This document shows positions 25,724 to 34,684 of a DNA stretch of 64,000 nt, piece by piece; the stretch's first letter is position 1, and every line of letters begins with the position of its first letter. The notes under the pieces are model-generated. The model did not search any database. It was not told the origin of the DNA and saw nothing but the letters and a program-made list of their open reading frames with translations. The translations under genes were made by a program, and so were the position numbers. Origin of the DNA: Bacteroidota bacterium (GTDB lineage: Bacteria > Bacteroidota > Ignavibacteria > UBA10030 > UBA8401); the NCBI GenBank assembly GCA_035506275.1, contig DATJPT010000013.1:33062-97061 (forward strand), given 5' to 3'.

Positions 25724-27025
25724 CTAAATCTCAATTTCCTTCATCTCGGGGACAAACAAATTGATGACGAAAAACGCCGCCAAGTACGCCATCCCCGCGA
25801 CAACGAATAGCGGAACATAGCTGCCGGAAATTTGCAGAATAAAACCGGCCGCAGTTGCAATCAGCATCCCTCCCAAAGAACCTGCCCAACCGCCCAAACC
25901 GACGACAGAGCCGACCGCTTTTTTCGGGAACATATCCGAAACAGTGGTGAAAAGATTTGTCGACCAGCTTTGATGAGACGCCGTCGCCAGGCCGAGCAGG
26001 ACTATGGCCCACCATTGTGAGACTGAAGTTACGAAAATGATCGGAACAACACAGAGTGCGCTGATAAGCATCACACGTTTGCGGCTCTTGTCGACGCTCA
26101 ATCCCCGTTTGATGAACGCACCGGAGAGCCAGCCGCCGCCAACACTCCCGACGCTGGTCATTGTGTAGATCACGATGAGCGGGATACCCATATGGGCGAG
26201 GTCGAGGCCGAACCGCTGGTTGAGGAATTTTGGCAGCCAATAGAGATAGAACCACCAAACGGGATCCGTGAGAAACTTACCGGCAACGAACGACCAGGTT
26301 TGTCTGTACTTCAGCAGCTTGAGCCACGGAATCTTTTCGTGCTCAATACCGCTCTGGTCCGACTGAATATATGCTCTCTCCTCTTTGGACACCCGTTTGA
26401 TCTGCTCGGGGAGCCCGTACATCCGCCACCAGAACAATATCCAGATCAGCCCCAGAAGCCCGGTAAAGATGAACGCCTCCCTCCATCCCCATGTCAACGC
26501 GATCCATGGAACGAACGCCGACGCTACGATCGGAGCGACGTTAGCGCCCGCATTGAACCACCCGAGAGCGAATGCCCTCTCCTTTTTGGGGAACCATTCG
26601 GCCGTTGTTTTAGTGGCTGCGGGAAAGTTTCCGGACTCGCTGGCGCCGAGCAAAAACCTCGCTATGCCGAATCCGAAAACCGTACGGACGAGCGCATGCC
26701 CCATCACGAAAACGCTCCATAAAAAGATCGACGACGCATAGCCGAGTTTTGTTCCTATCTTGTCGATGATCGGTCCAAAGAAAAGCATGCCGAAGGCGTA
26801 GGCCAGCGAAAAGGCCGCAATAATGTAGCCGTATTGGATCTCATTCCAGCCTATTTCTTTTTGCAGCACGGGAGCTAAGATCCCAAAAACTTGCCGGTCA
26901 ATGTAAATGATCGTCGTTGCGAAAAAGAGAAGAGCGCAGATACGCCACCGGTACGTGCCGGCGCGCGGGCTGGGGTTGCTCTGCAACTTTGCTGAGAATG
27001 TGTATGTGCTGGGGGGTTCGGTCAT
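25724..27025 (-). CDS. MFS transporter, hexuronate/anion:cation symporter type (ExuT-like)
   Basis: A 433-residue inner-membrane protein with 12 predicted helices. The N-terminal YRWRICALLFFATTIIYIDRQVFGILAPVLQKE segment, with IDRQ, is typical of the anion:cation symporter branch that includes the hexuronate and glucarate transporters. FGPIIDKIGTKLG is the MFS loop 2-3 signature, and FLLGASESGNFPAATK is the family motif in helix 4. Uptake of galacturonate, glucuronate or 4-O-methylglucuronate would fit the nearby GH28, GH115 and beta-helix genes. It lies between the beta-helix protein and the CE2 lipoprotein on the same strand. No uronate isomerase or reductase genes are in the window, so the downstream pathway must be elsewhere. 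Confidence 0.85.
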   Translation of the reverse strand: MTEPPSTYTFSAKLQSNPSPRAGTYRWRICALLFFATTIIYIDRQVFGILAPVLQKEIGWNEIQYGYIIAAFSLAYAFGMLFFGPIIDKIGTKLGYASSIFLWSVFVMGHALVRTVFGFGIARFLLGASESGNFPAATKTTAEWFPKKERAFALGWFNAGANVAPIVASAFVPWIALTWGWREAFIFTGLLGLIWILFWWRMYGLPEQIKRVSKEERAYIQSDQSGIEHEKIPWLKLLKYRQTWSFVAGKFLTDPVWWFYLYWLPKFLNQRFGLDLAHMGIPLIVIYTMTSVGSVGGGWLSGAFIKRGLSVDKSRKRVMLISALCVVPIIFVTSVSQWWAIVLLGLATASHQSWSTNLFTTVSDMFPKKAVGSVVGLGGWAGSLGGMLIATAAGFILQISGSYVPLFVVAGMAYLAAFFVINLFVPEMKEIEI

Positions 27026-27464
27026 TGTCGTGTTCGTAAAATTACAACTGCAAGATCGGGGGAATGATATTCACCGCGGCCGGTGGCCTCTGAAACTTGA
27101 TCCAGGCCGGATGAGAAGGTTTGAGTCGACGAGGACAGTTCGTGCCGCCACGATCGGACCGGCAAAGGGCCTCTCGCACTCTTTCCCTTTGAAGGAACAA
27201 AGATCGACAACGGCTGTATAAAATGCCAATGAAATTTTCGACAATCGCCTGTGCAATCTTTCCGAAAATATTAGAAGTTGTCTCAAAAATAGTTTCCACG
27301 CAGAGTGTACATCCAGATGCCCCCCATGACACTGCACCAGCGAGGAACTTCAAAGCTGCATTGACATGGATTCTCTGCTCCGTCCAGAATGAAAGTGATC
27401 TGTCTGAGCTCCTTCAGAATGACATCATGAGGAATTTTTCACGATAGCTTCTCGGGATTGCGGA
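27026..27464. other. Intergenic region without a recognised gene
   Basis: About 440 bases between the beta-helix gene and the MFS gene, both on the minus strand. It should contain the MFS promoter. The part next to the beta-helix gene (27375-27445) is a dispersed repeat copy. Short open frames exist on both strands but lack ribosome sites and family motifs. Confidence 0.4.
27375..27445. repeat. Dispersed intergenic repeat, copy C
   Basis: GTCCAGAATGAAAGTGATCTG leads into CTGAGCTCCTTCAGAATGACATCATGAGGA. The last 19 bases (27415-27433) are identical to 10796-10814, and the match extends with mismatches on both sides. It lies directly beyond the stop codon of the beta-helix gene. Confidence 0.6.
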
Positions 27465-29321
27465 TTATTGCATCGGTGGAAAAGCGCCTACGTATCGTTC
27501 GGACTTCTTTTCCTGCCCGATGAGCTTCCTGATCTCTTCGGGCGTTTGGCCGCCGGACGTCGCGCCGGGAGCTCCGGGGATCAGCTGATAGTTGTTCAAT
27601 TGAACGCTCTTGAAGGAGGGTCCGTCATAATTGAGATAATATCTGCTGTTGGCCTCAAACTCCGGATAGACCGCCCGAAGGCTGTCGACGGAGTTGAATC
27701 CCGTCTGGCATTTTGCGTTCTGTGCCGGGCTCCAGACGATCAACGGATACGGCGTTTTCTCGATCCCGCGCTCAAAAATATTGTGGTCGAATTGGCTCAA
27801 CGCCGGCTTGGAAAGGCGCTCGCACAACGACGCCGGCTGCCAGACGAAGAGGAGCGGCCGCGTAAAATTCTTGTCACCGGTCAGAAGATTGTTGACGAAG
27901 ACGTGCCCTTCCCGCTTCTCGACGCCGGGGCCGGTGCTGGAATGCCATCCGAAATGATCGCCGGCCGGGACTCTTCCGTTCCGTCCAATGCATGCCATGC
28001 TGTTGACGAAGGTATTATTGTAGATGCGCGTGTTGGAACTGTTGAGGATCATCATGCCGTGGTCGCAGTTGACAAAAACATTTCCGGCGCAGACCACGCC
28101 TTTCGAGATCTCAAAGAAGAATCCGTTGTCGCTCGGCCACGCCTGTTCGGTCGACGTCGTGGCTTCGACATGACCGACGTTTTCAACCCAGTTGTCCACG
28201 AAGACCCCGTCCACTTCGCCGACGTCGTACCAGATACCGTTCGAGTTCGGAAGGTCGATGATCAAATTGTTGCGGCACGTCGCCCGGTAGCATTGGTTGA
28301 AGATCTTCACCGCCGCAGGATAATAACCGGTGATGTGTTCGATGTTGTTCCGCGTAAAGATATTTCCTTCGAGCAGGATGTCGTTCGACCCGATCACGTA
28401 GACTCCTTCGGTACTCGTATCGCTGACTTTACAGTGACGCATCGTGAACCGGTCGCCGCGAAAATATCCGGCAACCCGCGAGCAGAATGTGATAGTGCAA
28501 TTTTCCAGCAATGAGCCAACGACATCCTTCCCGTGTGCGGACTCTTCGGACAATGCGGCCGGGTCGGTCCCTTCGATCTCGAGGGCGCGGTACGCATATT
28601 GGGTGAACGTGACCCCGCGGATCGTGTATCCTTGATGGTCGGATTTTTTCCCGTGGACTTCGCTGGTTGTCCGGAGGATGCCGACGTTGAATGCCGTGAT
28701 CTCCACCAGCCGGTCCTTCGGGTCGGCGCCGATGTACACCATGCCGGAGTCATAGTCAATGTAATACGTGTTCTGATCGACCTCTCCTTCCCATCCAACT
28801 GCTTGGAGGAACCTTCCGTCCACAAAGACCATATCGTTGTTGAAAAGGTAGAGCGGAGTTTTCTTCCCCTCCCGGTCGCGCTGCCACCAGTTGTCCGGTT
28901 TAGACGGAAACAAGTGGGACCATTTTGTCACCCAAAGGCCATTGCCGAGATTCTGCCAATCTGCGGCGACAAATGATCCCTTCAATACCGGTTCTTCGTC
29001 TTCATACGGCTGAATCGTGATTCCCTGATTCAGGACGAGGTTGCCGGTGCGGTATACGCCGCCGCGCATGATGATCGCATCGCCGGTGCGGACCCGTTCG
29101 ATCGCGGATTCCAGCGATGTCGGGCTTGTAAGCGCTTCGCCGGAGGCCTCGGATTTCCCGTCCACCGCAACATAGTAGATTCTATTTGCTCCCGACGGCA
29201 GTTCGTACCGCTGCTTGATCGGACCGTACGGTCCTCCGGACGGCTGAGCCGACGCCCATGTCAGGAAAAGAGAGAGAGAAAGAAGGGCCCCGGCGAAGAA
29301 AAACTGCAAAAATTTGATCAT
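27465..29321 (-). CDS. Secreted right-handed parallel beta-helix protein (pectate-lyase-like fold)
   Basis: The frame is open to 29459, but that overlaps the upstream esterase; the ATG at 29321 gives a signal peptide (MIKFLQFFFAGALLSLSLFL, cleaved near ASAQ) and no overlap. The mature protein of about 600 residues begins with RIYYVAVDGKSEASGEALTSP and SLESAIERVRTGDAIIMRGG, a DUF1565-style start of the beta-helix. Coils follow with repeated short N-rich turns (GNIFTRNNIEHIT, CRNNLIIDLPNSNG, NTRIYNNTFVNS). The two YYV/YYL-rich ends cap the helix. Such proteins include polysaccharide lyases and pectin or alginate enzymes, but no canonical Lys/Arg catalytic cluster could be assigned. The context of CE20, GH29 and a uronate-type MFS suggests action on pectic or acidic side chains. 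Function provisional. Confidence 0.7.
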   Translation of the reverse strand: MIKFLQFFFAGALLSLSLFLTWASAQPSGGPYGPIKQRYELPSGANRIYYVAVDGKSEASGEALTSPTSLESAIERVRTGDAIIMRGGVYRTGNLVLNQGITIQPYEDEEPVLKGSFVAADWQNLGNGLWVTKWSHLFPSKPDNWWQRDREGKKTPLYLFNNDMVFVDGRFLQAVGWEGEVDQNTYYIDYDSGMVYIGADPKDRLVEITAFNVGILRTTSEVHGKKSDHQGYTIRGVTFTQYAYRALEIEGTDPAALSEESAHGKDVVGSLLENCTITFCSRVAGYFRGDRFTMRHCKVSDTSTEGVYVIGSNDILLEGNIFTRNNIEHITGYYPAAVKIFNQCYRATCRNNLIIDLPNSNGIWYDVGEVDGVFVDNWVENVGHVEATTSTEQAWPSDNGFFFEISKGVVCAGNVFVNCDHGMMILNSSNTRIYNNTFVNSMACIGRNGRVPAGDHFGWHSSTGPGVEKREGHVFVNNLLTGDKNFTRPLLFVWQPASLCERLSKPALSQFDHNIFERGIEKTPYPLIVWSPAQNAKCQTGFNSVDSLRAVYPEFEANSRYYLNYDGPSFKSVQLNNYQLIPGAPGATSGGQTPEEIRKLIGQEKKSERYVGAFPPMQ

Positions 29322-29376
29322 CGGTTCGCCTGCATTTTTTGATGAGGTGAGGCTTCTGAAAACTCGTGCTTTAATT

Positions 29377-31317
29377 TTATTCATCGGTCCTGAACGGCGA
29401 AGCGGGAAAGCCTTCTTTATTATAGAGATTGGCGTCAGCCGGATTATCTGCCCAGGCATACCTGACCGCTACCGGATTCGCGATCGTGGCGCTCGAAACG
29501 ACGACATTGTCCCCCTCGATCTTCGCATCCCCCCACACAAATTGCATGTCGGCCCCGGCTATGGCGAACGATTTGAGGACGCCTCCTTTTGCGACCAAGC
29601 CGCCGCCAACGGATGAGAACGTCAGGATGATCTTATTCCCATCCACTTTCATTGACCGGTAGATCGGGCCTGAAGAGACAACATGTTCATCTCCATAGGC
29701 AACTTTTTGAGCGGCAAGGGCAAGACGTTTACCCACCTCCTTCTTATTAAGGGGATGAATGTCATTCCATTCGCCGACATCGATCGTCACTGCCAGCCCC
29801 GTATTCGGCGTCGACAATGTTCTGAGCTGCGCCTCTCTTAAGAGGGCCCAATCGCTTTGAGAAGGCTCCTCCTTTGCCGTCATGAAATTCGGCAGTTGCA
29901 CGATCAAAAACGGAAAATCTCCTTCCCCCCATTTCTGCCTCCAGTCGGCGATGAGCGAAGGGAGCAGTTCGCGATATTCTATCGGGCTTCCCGCGTTCGA
30001 TTCCCCCTGATACCATATTGCTCCTTTGACGGAATACTTCAGTAGAGGGGCGATCATTGCATTGTAGAGTCCGAGGGGCTTCCACCGTATGAATGTTTGG
30101 CTGGCAAGGGGAGGCATCGATGCCCCGAGCCGGTATTGCCAGTCGCCTTTCAGGTCGATCGTTTGCCCTCCCGCGACAATCTCGTACTGCTTGTCCGGAA
30201 CGAACCCTCCCGCGCCGCTTTCGTTGATGACCCGAACGACAAGAATATTTTTCCCTTCCTTCAGCACCCCCGCCGGAATTTCATATCTCCTCGGCGGATA
30301 CTGGTAGCTCGTCGTTCCGACGAACGTGCCGTTCACAAAGGCCGAATCGGCGTCAACGATCCTCCCCAAAATTAACTTCGCGGAAACGCCGGTCATTGCG
30401 ACAGGGACGGTGAACTCCTTCCTGAACCACACGACCCCGTTGACGCGGCCGAGCGCAGTGTTCATCCAATAGCCGGGAATTTTCATGGAAGGCCAACCGG
30501 ATGTCTTGAGCGACGGCGACGTCCACAGCCTGGACGGGTCTTTGTGTCCTTCGTCGCTTTCGCGCGCAAGTGCGTACCATTTTCCGATCCTGGCCCTGTC
30601 CTCGCTCTCTATCTTCCTGATCAACAAAGGATCCTTGAACCGCTGCGCCTCCTTGTACGCGACGGGAAACTTCTTCAACGCATCTTCGCTCATCCACGAC
30701 TCGATGGGGGAGCCGCCGAGGCTCGTATTGATCAAACCGATCGGAACCTTGTACTGTTCGTACAGCTCTTTGCCAAAAAAATATGCGACGGCCGAAAATT
30801 GAAGTACTGTTGCCGGCGTGGCCGATTGCCATGATCCGGAATCGAGATCCTGATGGGGTTTGTTGAAGTCGTACGTCTGGGGCACAGTGAATTCTCTGAT
30901 GAACGGGTTCTGCGCATTTGCGATCTCATCTTCATAGATCGGCCGGACGGTCTTCATCGTCAGCTCCATATTCGACTGACCCGAGCAGACCCACACCTCC
31001 CCGATCATAATATCTTTGACGGTGAGGACATTGCTCGCTTCGATGCGCATCTCGTAAGGACCGCCGGCTTTCAATCCGGCAAGAACGATACTCCAATCAC
31101 CTGCGCTGTCGGCAAACGCCGTGTAAACCGAATCGATAAAGTGGACGGAAATTTTCTCTCCCCGGCCCGCCCATCCCCAGACCTTTACCTTCGAATCCCT
31201 CTGCAAAACCATCCCGTCGCTGACCAACCGGGGGAGGCGCACTTGTGCGATGGCTGACGCGCCAACGGAAATACCTAGAAGATAAATGAGAATGCGCCGA
31301 TAGAGCGTTGATTTCAT
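29377..31317 (-). CDS. Secreted CE20/SASA-type O-acetyl esterase with inserted beta-sandwich
   Basis: The frame opens with GTG at 31338; the ATG at 31317 (MKSTLYRRILIYLLG) directly starts the signal peptide and is preferred. About 646 residues. The sialate O-acetylesterase-type SGNH fold has its nucleophile in VCSGQSNMEL (Ser115), a second conserved block WYQGESNAG, and the Asp/His pair in DVGEWNDIHP. Between the halves, about 260-400, sits a GH2-like sugar-binding jelly roll (WFRKEFTVP, KLILGRIVDADSAFVNG). This split layout is that of CE20 xyloglucan and glycan acetyl esterases. Predicted role: removing acetyl groups from galactosyl or other side-chain sugars so that GH29 and GH35 can act. 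It sits between GH29 and the beta-helix gene. Confidence 0.88.
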   Translation of the reverse strand: MKSTLYRRILIYLLGISVGASAIAQVRLPRLVSDGMVLQRDSKVKVWGWAGRGEKISVHFIDSVYTAFADSAGDWSIVLAGLKAGGPYEMRIEASNVLTVKDIMIGEVWVCSGQSNMELTMKTVRPIYEDEIANAQNPFIREFTVPQTYDFNKPHQDLDSGSWQSATPATVLQFSAVAYFFGKELYEQYKVPIGLINTSLGGSPIESWMSEDALKKFPVAYKEAQRFKDPLLIRKIESEDRARIGKWYALARESDEGHKDPSRLWTSPSLKTSGWPSMKIPGYWMNTALGRVNGVVWFRKEFTVPVAMTGVSAKLILGRIVDADSAFVNGTFVGTTSYQYPPRRYEIPAGVLKEGKNILVVRVINESGAGGFVPDKQYEIVAGGQTIDLKGDWQYRLGASMPPLASQTFIRWKPLGLYNAMIAPLLKYSVKGAIWYQGESNAGSPIEYRELLPSLIADWRQKWGEGDFPFLIVQLPNFMTAKEEPSQSDWALLREAQLRTLSTPNTGLAVTIDVGEWNDIHPLNKKEVGKRLALAAQKVAYGDEHVVSSGPIYRSMKVDGNKIILTFSSVGGGLVAKGGVLKSFAIAGADMQFVWGDAKIEGDNVVVSSATIANPVAVRYAWADNPADANLYNKEGFPASPFRTDE

Positions 31318-31372
31318 CGGGTTTGCAATGCCTTTCACTCTTTAATATCCCGACCTACGATCGGGGAAGATC

Positions 31373-33022
31373 TCATTCCGCAACGATGCCGCTGATTTTC
31401 AGAGCAACGGCATTTTCGCACGGTTTATGGTCCGGCAACGTGACGACCAATTCATCGTCTTTCTGCGACCATTCCAGCTTACCATCATACCCGAGAAGGG
31501 AAATGGTCAGCACCTTCTTCCCGCCAACGAGAGAAGATCCGGAGCCGAGTGACTTGATGACCACATTCTTTTCATCGGGCCATCTGAGGACGAACGCATA
31601 AAGATCCTTCCCTTTTGTCGTGAAGCGAATGTCCTTTGACGTGAACATTCCCCCCGTTCCTTCATTGAACATCCCTGACTTGACCTTTGAAGGACCCTCA
31701 CCAAACAATTTCCACGGACGCGTTCCAAAGATCGCCTCGCCGTTGACGTCCATCCACCGGGCGAGCCCGTCGAGAAACGCAATCTCATGGTCGTCGATGG
31801 TCCCATCTCCCCTGACCGGTATGCTGAGAAGGAGGTTCCCGTTTTTGCTCACGTTGTCGATGAGCATATCGACCACTTGCGAGACCGGTTTGTAAAGGTT
31901 CTTCTCGGCAATCTCACGGCTGTAATGCCATGAACCGATGCACGTACACGTCTGCCACGGCTCAGCTTGGATCGTGTCGCAGAAACCTCGCTCAAAATCC
32001 TGGACAACCCCCTTGCTCTCTTCCGGAGAGAGCTGTTTCGCGGTGATGACCCCTTCGACGCTGCCGTTATTCAGCCGTGCGCTCGCATTGTAATAATGCG
32101 CCGCGATGTCGAGCCCCGCTTGCCCGAGGGGCAGTTCCGAGTCGTCGAAATAGATCAGATCGGGATGGTACGAATCGATCAGATCCTGGCAGCGAAGGAA
32201 CCATTGCTGAACGAACGCCGGATTGTTCGGCGGCGGCAGTTCGGTCCACACGCGGTCGTTTTTCTCATGCCATTCGTCGACCGCCGCAACGCTCGTCAGT
32301 CCGTCGGGCATTTTCATGTTCGGGCCGGCATACAATTCCTGCGGATCAAGTCCTTCCCACCATTTCCCCTTTCCATCGGCCCGGGTGAGCGTGGCCGCAT
32401 CGTAGCGGACCCCCGCATGCGGTCCTTCGCTGTCGTAACCGTACGCCGTTTGGAACCAATGCCAGGCATGGGCGGAGTGGTTGCTGACGCCGAAATGCAA
32501 TCCGTTCTCGCGTGCGACTTTTTCCCAAATTCCGACGATGTCCTTTTTCGGCCCGATGTTCACCGAATTCCACGCATGGTACTTGGAATTGTAGCAATCG
32601 AAATTATCGTGATGGTTCGCCAATGCGACAAAATACTTGGCGCCGGCGCGCTTGTAGAGCTTCATCAGTTTCTCCGGATCCCAGTTTTCCGCTTTCCACA
32701 AGTGATCGATCTCCATGAAGCCGGTTTTCGACGGATGTCCGTACGTTTTCAGATGGTGTTCGTACTGCGGCGTTCCCTGAATGTACATGTTCCTTGCATA
32801 CCAGTCTCCCTGTTCGGGGACACATTGAGCAGACCAGTGAGCCCAGATGCCGAACTTGGCATCGCGGAACCATTCCGGACAGCGGTAGTTACGCTCGAGC
32901 GACTCCCAGGTCGGCTGGAATTTACCCGGCGCATTGCTCTTCAAGCTGTCCTGGGCGTTCCCTGACATCTGACAGAGTCCAATGAGAAAAATTAATCCTA
33001 ATACCTGTAGCGCGATCTTCAT
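31373..33022 (-). CDS. Secreted GH29 alpha-L-fucosidase
   Basis: A GTG at 33031 and an ATG at 33022 are in frame; AGAGGTG is well spaced for the ATG, which starts a signal peptide ending near SGNAQ. The barrel shows the GH29 pattern: WFRDAKFGIWAHWSAQCVP (about 51-69), ALANHHDNFDCYNSKY (about 133-148), WNSVNIGPKKDIVG, and the nucleophile in LIYFDDSELP (Asp293). The C-terminal beta domain begins near 430. The enzyme removes alpha-L-fucose from xyloglucan, pectic side chains or glycoproteins in the periplasm. It follows GH35 by 30 bases and precedes CE20 by 55, so the three are probably co-transcribed. Linkage specificity is not visible. Confidence 0.92.
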   Translation of the reverse strand: MKIALQVLGLIFLIGLCQMSGNAQDSLKSNAPGKFQPTWESLERNYRCPEWFRDAKFGIWAHWSAQCVPEQGDWYARNMYIQGTPQYEHHLKTYGHPSKTGFMEIDHLWKAENWDPEKLMKLYKRAGAKYFVALANHHDNFDCYNSKYHAWNSVNIGPKKDIVGIWEKVARENGLHFGVSNHSAHAWHWFQTAYGYDSEGPHAGVRYDAATLTRADGKGKWWEGLDPQELYAGPNMKMPDGLTSVAAVDEWHEKNDRVWTELPPPNNPAFVQQWFLRCQDLIDSYHPDLIYFDDSELPLGQAGLDIAAHYYNASARLNNGSVEGVITAKQLSPEESKGVVQDFERGFCDTIQAEPWQTCTCIGSWHYSREIAEKNLYKPVSQVVDMLIDNVSKNGNLLLSIPVRGDGTIDDHEIAFLDGLARWMDVNGEAIFGTRPWKLFGEGPSKVKSGMFNEGTGGMFTSKDIRFTTKGKDLYAFVLRWPDEKNVVIKSLGSGSSLVGGKKVLTISLLGYDGKLEWSQKDDELVVTLPDHKPCENAVALKISGIVAE

Positions 33023-33052
33023 GGTCGACACCTCTATTTGATATGCACGGCC

Positions 33053-34684
33053 TTATTTATACCGGTAGAGCTTCACTTTTTGGATCGTAAACATCCCCGA
33101 AGGTAAATGCGTTTCTCTCCCCTGATTGTCCTGGTCTCCGTTCATGCGGCGGCCGGCAACCCATTTTCCGTCGACGAACGTTCCTTCATCCATGCTCATA
33201 ATTCCAACGGCGTCGTCGTCAGACGACCGCGGCCAAAAGCTTACCATAACTCCCGTTCCTGCCACCAAAAATTCATCCTTCGAGATCATGATCACCATTC
33301 CTCCAACGCGCGGTGTGTCGGGGCCCGTTCGGACGGCATACCTCCATCCGTATTCATGCCTGAACAAGATCGCGTAGTCACCCAACTGAATCCGTTCGGA
33401 TTGAGAAGCGCTGTCGAGAAGGATTCCATTCATGGTTCCTTTTCCCTGGTGCTCGACGATCAGCGGCTCGAGCTGCTGGAGAACCTCGTATCCTTTTGCG
33501 ACCTGATTGTTGTCCGGGTCAGCGAGCGACTCTATGGAGAACGGACTGTAGCCCATTGCGTTATGCCGGGCAAAGGCATAAAAAGCGTTTGCCATACTCT
33601 GATTGTTCCCGGCTTCGGGGATGAAGATCGGATTGCCGGAACGGTCAAACCGTTCGCACCACTCCGTGAGATTTTTAAAGTAGATGTCGGGGGCTAAAAA
33701 GTCGATGGCCGGCGCTGCCGCTCTCCAGATATCCATAAGATGGGGGAGTGGTCCGGCGCTTGGATACTGTCCCGGCTTGTATCCGGGGCGAATGAGGGCG
33801 GCGTTGACGTACATCGGCAGCGGATATTCTTCTTTCCCCTGATGTGCCACATCATTCGTATACGCGGCGAAGTACCACGCCATGAATATCTCGTCGGTGT
33901 GTGCTCCCTTCCCGAAAACATCTTCCCATGTTCCCGACGATTTGGAACCGGCATCCTGCCACATCGTTAATAGTTCGGGGGCGAGCGTCTCCTTGTTTTT
34001 TTCGAGGTAACTCATGAGCGCGGAGGGGACCTGGTCCTGAAAAGCGGCATTTGCTTTCTTGCAGCAATCTCTCGCCTCAGGGATCATTCCAATTTCATTT
34101 TCGACCTGAACCATGACGACCGTGTGGTGCGTGCCGTCGATGATGCGAAGATGCTTCATTAATTCGGCGAACGCCCGTGCGTCAGTTTCTTTATTGACGT
34201 CGTAGAAGGGACTGAGGATCTCCTGAGCTTTGCCGCTGCTTATCCGCGCCCGCGGAAAGCGGTCCTGGTCCGATTTTATCCAGCCCGGAACGTAACAGGA
34301 CATACTGTTCTTCCACGAACCGAACCAGAGGAAGACAATTCTCATGCCGGAGGCTCTGGCAGAGAAGATCGCGCTGTCGACCAGCGTGAAATCAAATTTT
34401 CCTTCCGCCGGCTCAAGGAGCTCCCAATACACCGGTACAAGCAGCGTATTCAAGTGCATCTTAGCGACCTTCGGCCAGATCGGCCTCATGTAGTCGAGGC
34501 TGGAGGCGCTCGAATTTCCAAGCTCTCCTGCAAGCATCAGGAAGGGTTTACCATCCACGACCACCTGCGTCGCGGTCCCCTGTTTATGCAGGTGCGGAAT
34601 ACCAGGATCATTTTGGCCGGCTGCGGATTGTGAGCGGGCGGTCGCAGCGACGCAGACCATCAGGAATGACAGCAGGATCTTCAT
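33053..34684 (-). CDS. Secreted GH35 beta-galactosidase-like enzyme with DUF5597-type C-terminus
   Basis: A 543-residue protein with a signal peptide ending near ATARSQ. The GH35 barrel starts with VVVDGKPFLMLAGELGNSSA and has VPVYWELLEPAEGKFDF (about 83-99). The acid/base is in VQVENEIG (Glu197) and the nucleophile in IFIPEAGNN (Glu357). The C-terminal beta region (about 390-543) matches the DUF5597 type seen in Bacteroidota GH35 enzymes. Such enzymes remove beta-galactose, or beta-galactofuranose-like and xyloglucan side chains. The ATG overlaps the stop of the upstream GH10 gene in ATGA, so translation is coupled to a T9SS xylanase. Substrate provisional. Confidence 0.88.
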   Translation of the reverse strand: MKILLSFLMVCVAATARSQSAAGQNDPGIPHLHKQGTATQVVVDGKPFLMLAGELGNSSASSLDYMRPIWPKVAKMHLNTLLVPVYWELLEPAEGKFDFTLVDSAIFSARASGMRIVFLWFGSWKNSMSCYVPGWIKSDQDRFPRARISSGKAQEILSPFYDVNKETDARAFAELMKHLRIIDGTHHTVVMVQVENEIGMIPEARDCCKKANAAFQDQVPSALMSYLEKNKETLAPELLTMWQDAGSKSSGTWEDVFGKGAHTDEIFMAWYFAAYTNDVAHQGKEEYPLPMYVNAALIRPGYKPGQYPSAGPLPHLMDIWRAAAPAIDFLAPDIYFKNLTEWCERFDRSGNPIFIPEAGNNQSMANAFYAFARHNAMGYSPFSIESLADPDNNQVAKGYEVLQQLEPLIVEHQGKGTMNGILLDSASQSERIQLGDYAILFRHEYGWRYAVRTGPDTPRVGGMVIMISKDEFLVAGTGVMVSFWPRSSDDDAVGIMSMDEGTFVDGKWVAGRRMNGDQDNQGRETHLPSGMFTIQKVKLYRYK

